DNA of 64,000 nt. Source: a virus. A model generated the notes under the pieces. It saw only the letters and a list, made by a program, of their open reading frames with translations. It was not told the origin of the DNA and searched no databases. The position numbers were made by a program, and so were the translations under genes. Shown one piece after another: positions 58,344-64,000 of this stretch. The stretch covers positions 1-64,000 of the IMG/VR virus record IMGVR_UViG_3300034073_002333. One strand, written 5' to 3'. Position 1 is the stretch's first letter. Each line of letters opens with the position of its first letter.

Positions 58344-60488
58344 TTAATAAAAATCAGACACTAAACGTAGTTGGTTGTCATCTACAAAGAACTGACCAAG
58401 TGGTTCAAGTAATACGTAGTACGGTTCTAACAAGGTCGAGATAATCTTCCGTAATCCCATTCCATCTAATAACTCCGCAGGCACGCCGTTTAAATTGGCA
58501 ATTGCTTGTGGAATTATTACGTTAGTTATCTTTGTTTTCCCTGTGCGTTTTAAATACGCAATAAGTTTATCGCGAATAACAGGGTCTTCAATAGACGCTA
58601 ACCATTTATTGAATAACGGCTGACTTCCATCGCTTTCTAGATTAATCTTTAATCCAGCGTACGGTGGCTCTACAGTGTGTCCATACTTATCAGCAAACAC
58701 TTCTTTCCACAACAAGTAGTGTGAGTATGGACTTTCATCTTCACCCTTCTTGTACGTCTCTGCAGGCTTTATCTGAGCACGTTTATAGAACGACGTATCT
58801 CCAGCACGTAACCCCTTCTCCAATGCACGTTCTAAGTCAGCACATTCGGTCAAGTAATCCATCACGCGTATCTTTTCATCAGCACGTACAGTTTTGAGTA
58901 TTCGGATTAAAGCAGCTTCTACTTTTTCCATAATGAACTCAGGTGTATTACTTCCTTTAAGGACTGCACCCTTGCGTTCTAACTCAAACTTCGATTTAAC
59001 GATACCTTCTTGTATTGCTTTAATCGCAGCGTAAGTTTTAGCACGTGACGTTAACAAGAACACAGAGAAGTAGAACTCAGACTTCATTGCATACTGGAAT
59101 AACTGTCTATCACGCACACCTACGTTTTTAGACATGATAGCAAGTACGTTGATGATAGATGCAGATGTTAAGAATGCAACCGCATGACCAAAGTTCACTG
59201 CTTCTGGTTTGAACGTGATTTCATTAAAACGCCATTCCAACCAATTTTGAACTGAGAATATCGTTGAGTCGGTATCACCTGCCAACACTGCTTCGCGAAC
59301 TTGTGATGGTACATCCCAAACAGACGACGGCATAATGTCTGTAACAAAGATTTCACGAATAAACGAATGGTAGTCTATCAGTGTTGTAAACACATTGTAG
59401 GCAGTAGCTGCAACAATCTGCTGTGTTTCGATAGGCATTTCTTTCACAGCTTTAATTGACTTACCTGCAAGTAAATCTGCACATAAGTGTGCGACTAAGA
59501 TAACACCATCTTCAGGCAATACTTTTAAAATAGCACCTGATTCCATTTCAACAACAGGATTTGTGCGACAAGACAAACGGTCAAGTAGCTTAAATACAAA
59601 ATCCTGATTAAACTTACAGATGTGATACAGGTCACCAATGTAAACCCATGCTGCACGTTCTAAAGGAGATATCCCTTCTAGAAGGTGGCGAACATCATCC
59701 ATTCGTTTTGGATTTCTAAAATAACGATGGCTACCATGAATAGCCACTTCCATCGCTTGGTCAACTGTTGGATACACCAGATTGTGTTCAATAACCATTG
59801 CGCCAAATGTTTCAAGGTTAACTAAACGTATCGTAGCTAATATATTCGCTTCGATAATGTCTGGTGAGAAGTAATGACGGTTCCCTGCAATAATCTTTTC
59901 GTTATTCGCATTACCGTAGTTTGCAGCACAGCGACACATAGATGTTAGTGATGTGTGAATACTTGGCTTATGTAACACCGTTGATGCAGATACGTGCGCG
60001 CCAGAGAGTGCGTTGTTATCGAGCTTCTTGTTTTTCTGTTCGTTGTTTTTACTGATTTGCAAATCAACAAGACCAGCACTTTCTGCTTGTTTCATTTCAT
60101 CTTTAGCAACGCCACGAGCCTTTACGTTTACTGCGATGAATTTGGCTGAGATAGAATGTTCTCTATCTGGATTCTCATAGATAACCATAGAGGGTGATAA
60201 CACCATATCGTTTTCTTGAGCTTTACTCACGTACGACAAAAAGGTTGTATCAACAAGCTGGCGGTCACCATGTTCATTTGGTGCAACAATTCGTGTTGGC
60301 TTATCTTTAAACGGATATTTACCTTGCTCAGATGTAACGTTTAAGACAAACTCTTTTGCTTTTTCAACACTGATGCCATATTTCTTGGATATACCTGAAA
60401 TCATGTCCTGAAAGTACGCAGTCTTTATATCTAAATCTCGACGATACTGCGCTGGTTCCCGTTGGAACAGTGTGTGTAAATTTTCCAT
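58344..60488 (-). CDS. Family B DNA polymerase, C-terminal half (motifs B and C), 714 aa
   Basis: Completes the polymerase begun at 23335-25053. Start ATG 60488 (MENLHTLF) has GGAG five bases upstream. Motif B: K155-LDN-N159-A-L-S162-G163, the family K-x3-N-S-x-Y-G with Tyr replaced by Ser. Motif C: G404-D405-T-D407-S, the catalytic aspartates in AGDTDSTIF. After that AKTYAAIK fits the KxY motif, and ELERKGAVLKGSNTPEF fits the thumb segment (KGxxxxRxxxP). The gap of about 245 residues between motifs B and C is much longer than usual, so an insertion is present. No exonuclease motifs. Needs the other half for a complete active site. Confidence 0.87.
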   Translation of the reverse strand: MENLHTLFQREPAQYRRDLDIKTAYFQDMISGISKKYGISVEKAKEFVLNVTSEQGKYPFKDKPTRIVAPNEHGDRQLVDTTFLSYVSKAQENDMVLSPSMVIYENPDREHSISAKFIAVNVKARGVAKDEMKQAESAGLVDLQISKNNEQKNKKLDNNALSGAHVSASTVLHKPSIHTSLTSMCRCAANYGNANNEKIIAGNRHYFSPDIIEANILATIRLVNLETFGAMVIEHNLVYPTVDQAMEVAIHGSHRYFRNPKRMDDVRHLLEGISPLERAAWVYIGDLYHICKFNQDFVFKLLDRLSCRTNPVVEMESGAILKVLPEDGVILVAHLCADLLAGKSIKAVKEMPIETQQIVAATAYNVFTTLIDYHSFIREIFVTDIMPSSVWDVPSQVREAVLAGDTDSTIFSVQNWLEWRFNEITFKPEAVNFGHAVAFLTSASIINVLAIMSKNVGVRDRQLFQYAMKSEFYFSVFLLTSRAKTYAAIKAIQEGIVKSKFELERKGAVLKGSNTPEFIMEKVEAALIRILKTVRADEKIRVMDYLTECADLERALEKGLRAGDTSFYKRAQIKPAETYKKGEDESPYSHYLLWKEVFADKYGHTVEPPYAGLKINLESDGSQPLFNKWLASIEDPVIRDKLIAYLKRTGKTKITNVIIPQAIANLNGVPAELLDGMGLRKIISTLLEPYYVLLEPLGQFFVDDNQLRLVSDFY

Positions 60489-60568
60489 AGTGTCTCCGAG
60501 ATAACTATACACACGATAAACGTCATCTGTAACAAAAAATAAAAAAGGAAAAAAATAAAAGAAAAAAT

Positions 60569-60588
60569 GGAGGGTATTTCTACCCTCC
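60569..60588 (-). terminator. Intrinsic terminator upstream of the polymerase C-half gene
   Basis: GGAGGGTA/TACCCTCC, loop TTTC, followed on the minus strand by ATTTTTTCTTTTATTTTTTTCC, the longest T-rich tail in the window. It ends transcripts coming from the 60.7-64 kb operon and the structured region. Confidence 0.9.
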
Positions 60589-60593
60589 TAAAT

Positions 60594-60701
60594 GATTGTT
60601 AAACAATCCCCAGTAAAGAACCGATATGTTGCAGGACACATCGGGAGAACGGGAGTAACCCCAAGCTAAACCTCATATAATGGGGTTCCCAGTGTAGGAA
60701 A
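60594..60701 (-). ncRNA. Candidate structured RNA in an intergenic region
   Basis: The 108 bases between the 132-aa gene and a strong terminator hold several complementary segments: CCGATGTGT/ACATATCGG (one mismatch) around TCCTGC; AACCCC/GGGGTT around an 18-base loop; and GATTGTT-A-AACAATC at 60594-60608. The minus-strand transcript ends in the terminator at 60569-60588, like a small RNA processed from a 3' end. It is not a tRNA: no T-arm GTTCRA. Existence as a stable RNA is inference. Confidence 0.4.
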
Positions 60702-61100
60702 TTATTTGAACACTAACGAACCTAAACGAAAGCCGTTATCAGCAATAAGTTGACGTATCAATGCTTCTTTCTCAGAAGAAACATCAACCAACTTAATGTG
60801 GCAATCTGTACGTTCAACAACTTCCACTGTACCATCTTGTATCCACGGTAAACCCACGGCAGTTTCGTTACCATTTGGATGACGCACAATCAAATATTGG
60901 TATTGCGTAAAGTCGTTTGGTGTTCCTGCGGGTAGTGTGCTAAAGATGTTTGCGTGTAGAGCAGCAGCATCAATGTATTTTGATGCAACTCGATAATTAA
61001 CAACCCCTTCAGCGGTAACACCTTTAAATGTACCAAGCACAGTGGATGTCGTCACAAAGTTGTAGACTGCACCATCTGTAAAGTCTGTTTTACTAGCCAT
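60702..61100 (-). CDS. Unknown protein, 132 aa
   Basis: Begins MASKTDFTDGAVYNF; GAGGGG lies before the ATG, and the start overlaps the stop of the 162-aa gene by eight bases. Small beta-rich domain. It is the last gene of the 60.7-64 kb run. No recognised family. Confidence 0.6.
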   Translation of the reverse strand: MASKTDFTDGAVYNFVTTSTVLGTFKGVTAEGVVNYRVASKYIDAAALHANIFSTLPAGTPNDFTQYQYLIVRHPNGNETAVGLPWIQDGTVEVVERTDCHIKLVDVSSEKEALIRQLIADNGFRLGSLVFK

Positions 61101-61581
61101 TCAATTCCCCTCGCAACCATGAATTATTTAACACCAACATCGGGTCTATATGATTCACAAACAAACCTTTGATGTGTGGAATAATCGCATCACTATCAAG
61201 CGGTCCATCAGATACCTCTATATCCCATTGAAGAATGAAATAATCACCACCACGAAGTGGTATGAGTGTAGCAAACCATTCTGGATTCACATAAGGTATC
61301 ATTAGAATTTCCATCAATTGATGAACTTCATCACGAAGACCATTGTGATACAACAACCCTTCTATTTCTGCATGGCACTTATCAAATATCTCTTCCTGCA
61401 TTTCTTCTTCTAACATGTAACTTGGTGTACGTGTTGCATCATCATCAAAATGAATAACGCCATCATACGCCCAAAATCTGCTGAACAAAGCAATAAAGTG
61501 TCCTGCTGACATAAATGGATACATGGATTCAAAGCGACTTATCCACGACGATAATTCGTGGTCTGTGTATAGTCCAATCAT
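61093..61581 (-). CDS. Unknown acidic protein, 162 aa
   Basis: Begins MIGLYTDHELSSW; AAGG lies before the ATG. Acidic with many aromatic residues (EEEMQEEIFDKCHAE), no membrane segment, no known motif. Lies in a tight run of small genes with gaps of 3-11 bp or overlaps. It could belong to a set of early host-takeover genes; that is positional guesswork. Confidence 0.6.
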   Translation of the reverse strand: MIGLYTDHELSSWISRFESMYPFMSAGHFIALFSRFWAYDGVIHFDDDATRTPSYMLEEEMQEEIFDKCHAEIEGLLYHNGLRDEVHQLMEILMIPYVNPEWFATLIPLRGGDYFILQWDIEVSDGPLDSDAIIPHIKGLFVNHIDPMLVLNNSWLRGELNG

Positions 61582-61592
61582 ACTTCACCTTC

Positions 61593-61952
61593 TTACGTGG
61601 GTGGTTCACAATAATTACAATCATTAGGTAGTAAAATCAATTCACGAGCATCTTCATCTAAGAAGAATTTTGTGTGGGTGATGTTCATGTACTCGTCTAC
61701 TAGTTTATTTCCAGCGATGGCCCAATACACAGTATAAGTCAAACTACGTACTGCGTTGTTAAAAGGCTCGTTTGAATTTAGACTATGGTCGTATGGAATA
61801 TGAATATCACTCAGTGGGGGTAGTGGGTTATTGGTTTCAATAATGGTTGCAATGAGTTCATTTAAATCATAATCCCAAAATTGACCTTCAACGACTTGTT
61901 CGTAAAAGAATTCATGTTCTTGGTCAAAATCAATTCGATAACCTTTTTGCAT
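61593..61952 (-). CDS. Unknown acidic protein, 119 aa
   Basis: Begins MQKGYRIDFDQEHEF; acidic, and ends with a CNYC pair (NDCNYCEPPT). The ribosome site is not clear; only three bases separate it from the upstream stop, so coupling is likely. No family is recognised. Confidence 0.6.
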   Translation of the reverse strand: MQKGYRIDFDQEHEFFYEQVVEGQFWDYDLNELIATIIETNNPLPPLSDIHIPYDHSLNSNEPFNNAVRSLTYTVYWAIAGNKLVDEYMNITHTKFFLDEDARELILLPNDCNYCEPPT

Positions 61953-61955
61953 ACA

Positions 61956-62411
61956 TTAATCATCCCAACTAATAATGTACAAAACGTCATATCGTGCACT
62001 GATTTCAATAAGTGAAATATCATTGTACATTCGATGACCGTATTGTTTTGCAGATATATAGATAGCACCCAATACATCCGGCGTCCACATCGCAAGACAC
62101 TCCATGATGGTTATGTACCACTCTTCTGCAAAGTTAAGTGCACGTTTTTCCACCTCTATATCAAACATGTCTTCAGGGTGTTGAGATTGAATGATTAACA
62201 TAAGTTCTTCATACACCAAGTCACACAATTCACTGTCTGCTATCTCCAATAACGTTTTAGAACTAAGGTCATCCACGTAATTGACTAAACGAGAACATGC
62301 CACTCCTGCAACAATAAGTAAAAGTTGATACAGGTGCTCCCTTGATACGCTTTGATGACTTTTAATAAGTGTGGCTATAGAAGACATATTTAGCAACAGT
62401 GAACGTTGCAT
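61956..62411 (-). CDS. Unknown protein, 151 aa
   Basis: Begins MQRSLLLNMSS; GGAG lies before the ATG. Helical and moderately hydrophobic without a clear transmembrane segment. Ends SWDD. Tightly packed between the 150-aa and 119-aa genes. No recognised family. Confidence 0.6.
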   Translation of the reverse strand: MQRSLLLNMSSIATLIKSHQSVSREHLYQLLLIVAGVACSRLVNYVDDLSSKTLLEIADSELCDLVYEELMLIIQSQHPEDMFDIEVEKRALNFAEEWYITIMECLAMWTPDVLGAIYISAKQYGHRMYNDISLIEISARYDVLYIISWDD

Positions 62412-62414
62412 ATC

Positions 62415-62867
62415 CTACTCCAGTTGATGAAAACGAAGAACCAACGAGACATTGCGTTTTTCTACTTGAAGAAGAGTTAACTCAACTTCTAAAGGTTGGG
62501 GTGTTGAACGTAACAGGCGACTGCAATGATTCATAATCTCGCGTTTAAATTCAAGAACTTCATACAAAGCACTGTATTGATTAAACACCTTTTCATCACA
62601 AAGCGCTTTGTAACGAGGTGTTCTGTACTGATACGCTAATTCTCTATCTGCTTGTCGAACAGCTTCTTCAATGCAAAGCATATAAATTTGCCGTGCGTTT
62701 TTATTTGTAAGCCCTTCTTCTTTCTTTTTCAGATAAATGTCGTTGTAAAGCGTAGCGCCATCAATACACATGGTGTGTTCCTGCGTCGATTTTAACAACG
62801 CGACTACATTCTTCCAATCTGGATGAAACAATGGTTCGTCGTTTAGGTTACACGTAGAACTTCGCAT
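62415..62867 (-). CDS. Unknown helical protein, 150 aa
   Basis: Begins MRSSTCNLNDEP, with GGAG before the ATG. Mostly helical with basic clusters (KKKEEGLTNKNAR) and no recognised motif. A terminator hairpin separates it from the 127-aa gene upstream, so it begins the last segment of this operon. Confidence 0.6.
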   Translation of the reverse strand: MRSSTCNLNDEPLFHPDWKNVVALLKSTQEHTMCIDGATLYNDIYLKKKEEGLTNKNARQIYMLCIEEAVRQADRELAYQYRTPRYKALCDEKVFNQYSALYEVLEFKREIMNHCSRLLRSTPQPLEVELTLLQVEKRNVSLVLRFHQLE

Positions 62868-62899
62868 AAGTAATCTCCACTACATTAATTTGGGAATAA

Positions 62900-62923
62900 G
62901 TAGCAGGACGTTTGTCCTGCTAC
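62900..62923 (-). terminator. Terminator-like hairpin after the 127-aa gene
   Basis: GTAGCAGGAC/GTCCTGCTAC, loop GTTT, followed on the minus strand by TTATTCCC. The T tract is short. Confidence 0.75.
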
Positions 62924-62933
62924 TGTAGTTGGT

Positions 62934-63317
62934 TTATGTGTCAGAAGCAATGGTTAATTCACCATCTTCTTCTAAAAGTAATTCTCGCGCTAATGTAACA
63001 TCGTACTTGCATTCAATAAACACATCAGTCTGCCCATGAGGTTGAACAGCAGATACACGATACGGTGCTATCATACACCACTTACTAAACTGCATGATAA
63101 GTGCATCTTTTGTAACATCGAGTATCTCGTCTAAATCCTCAGGAATAGGAACGTATACTTTTAACAAATCACGAGGAGTGAGTGTAACGTACACTTCCTT
63201 TTGTAAAAGACGACGTAACATTAAATGAACTACACGACTTTTAACTGTGTCTGGAATCGTTTCAGGGAGTAAATCAATTATCTCCTGAATAGACACTAAT
63301 GCACATTTAGAAGGCAT
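62934..63317 (-). CDS. Unknown protein, 127 aa
   Basis: Start at ATG 63317 (MPSKCALVSIQE), five bases after GAGG; a GTG two codons upstream overlaps the site. Small alpha/beta domain with no family recognised. Lies 8 bp after the partial gene at the window edge. Confidence 0.6.
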   Translation of the reverse strand: MPSKCALVSIQEIIDLLPETIPDTVKSRVVHLMLRRLLQKEVYVTLTPRDLLKVYVPIPEDLDEILDVTKDALIMQFSKWCMIAPYRVSAVQPHGQTDVFIECKYDVTLARELLLEEDGELTIASDT

Positions 63318-63325
63318 AGGCACCT

Positions 63326-64000
63326 CTAGTACGGAAGAATCACTTCGGTGTGGTCAATGAAATTAATCGATTCATCACCACGGTCTACAGCTCGATGGTA
63401 CGCATGAATTCGATAATCTCCTTGATTTAACAACACCAAACGACGACCTGCTATTTGAACTGCTGGGTAGTCCCATTCTTTAAACCAGTTCTCTAGATTT
63501 AGTGTTTCAAATATACCATTGAATATATTTAAAATAAGACTGTAGGTAGTCTCATTATCTTCAAATACATACATGGCTATTTCGTCACCAACCAAACAAA
63601 TCAACGCCTCTAATAAAGGCGATTCTTTCTTTGATGTAACCCAGCGCAACTTCAGTCTAAACAGCTCATTGATGTAAGCAACTAAAAGACCACCTGCGTC
63701 GGCCATAAGAACGCTGACAATTGAAGGTTCAAACACATCACCCAAGTCTTGTTGTAACAAGTCTGTGATTTCAGTGATGTACAACGTTTTTGACGTTGTT
63801 TGAACACCCGGTGGTGGTGTTGTCGAAATTAAGGTTGAGAACTTATCGTACTTACGTGATAGTCGATTCTTCACAGCACCTTTTGTCATCGATAATTCAC
63901 GTGCTTTGTTAACAAGCAAGCGATTAATGTGGTCAATGACTGTAAAGTCATGTAACTGATTTTCATACTCACGAAGCAATGACTCGTGATACGCGTCGTA
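63326..64000 (-). CDS. Unknown protein, partial (N-terminus beyond the window), at least 225 aa
   Basis: The frame is open to the window edge without an in-frame stop, so the start lies outside; a TTG at 63979 is a poor start. The visible part is alpha/beta with an RLSRKYDKFS basic segment and ends TEVILPY. No recognised family. It is the first gene seen of the small-gene run that continues beyond the window. Confidence 0.6.
   Translation of the reverse strand, partial: YDAYHESLLREYENQLHDFTVIDHINRLLVNKARELSMTKGAVKNRLSRKYDKFSTLISTTPPPGVQTTSKTLYITEITDLLQQDLGDVFEPSIVSVLMADAGGLLVAYINELFRLKLRWVTSKKESPLLEALICLVGDEIAMYVFEDNETTYSLILNIFNGIFETLNLENWFKEWDYPAVQIAGRRLVLLNQGDYRIHAYHRAVDRGDESINFIDHTEVILPY

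Noticed and set aside
60594-60701. tRNA gene in the structured intergenic segment
   Set aside because: Stems are present but there is no T-arm GTTCRA, no acceptor pairing and no anticodon arm of the right size.
1-64000. CRISPR array, insertion sequence, integrase or homing endonuclease
   Set aside because: No regularly spaced direct repeats, transposase-like motifs, tyrosine or serine recombinase signatures, or HNH/GIY motifs seen.
1-64000. PhuZ tubulin gene
   Set aside because: Expected in many nucleus-forming phages, but no GGGTGS/T-type tubulin loop is found in this window; it may lie elsewhere or be absent.

Overview
This window is part of the genome of a large tailed phage of the phiKZ type, in the nucleus-forming group now called Chimalliviridae. 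Three things show it. The 636-aa protein at 54997-56907 matches, block by block, what I remember of chimallin, the protein that builds the shell around replicating DNA. Divergent multisubunit RNA polymerase pieces are spread over separate genes: beta' N-terminal half, beta C-terminal half and two different beta' C-terminal halves. The order chmA, beta'N, ..., gp68-like, gp69 position, gp70 position, betaC, beta'C, helicase is the order I remember for phiKZ genes 54 to 75. The DNA is AT-rich and codes densely, with many ATGA or GTGA start/stop overlaps. I see no tRNA, integrase, CRISPR array or insertion sequence. The host cannot be read from the sequence; a gammaproteobacterium is a guess. All phiKZ gp numbers come from recall and synteny, not from a search.

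Layout. 0-4.5 kb: replicative helicase on the plus strand, then small unknown genes and thymidylate kinase on the minus strand. 4.5-23.3 kb: a large block that looks like virion genes. It contains two related helical inner-body-like proteins, a plus-strand pair resembling baseplate proteins (14867-18789), an 862-aa membrane-anchored coiled-coil protein and an M48-like zinc metalloprotease. Three of these share an N-terminal motif that could be a capsid-targeting signal. 23.3-28 kb: the N-terminal half of a split family B DNA polymerase, then dCTP deaminase and unknowns. 28-33 kb: unknown minus-strand genes, including a pair that looks joined by -1 frameshifting on a run of seven T. 33.3-36.4 kb: a plus-strand island with the second beta' C-terminal subunit, probably of the virion polymerase. 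36.4-57 kb: the conserved core: SF2 helicase, beta'C, betaC, gp70-, gp69- and gp68-position genes, an SSB-like protein, an SbcD-like nuclease, beta'N and chimallin. 57-64 kb: a lone plus-strand gene, the C-terminal half of the DNA polymerase and a run of small unknown genes that leaves the window.

Working together: the helicase, the two-piece polymerase, SSB, SbcD-like nuclease and SF2 helicase would replicate and repair phage DNA inside the chimallin compartment. Tmk and Dcd would feed thymidylate synthesis. The non-virion RNA polymerase (four of five expected subunits are here; the beta N-terminal subunit is not) would transcribe inside the compartment. The virion polymerase, one subunit of which is here, would read early promoters. 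A 24-of-26-base conserved element upstream of both chmA and the gp68-like gene is the best early-promoter candidate. Most operons end in strong hairpins followed by T-rich tails, and three plus-strand islands end in nearly the same 49-bp terminator.
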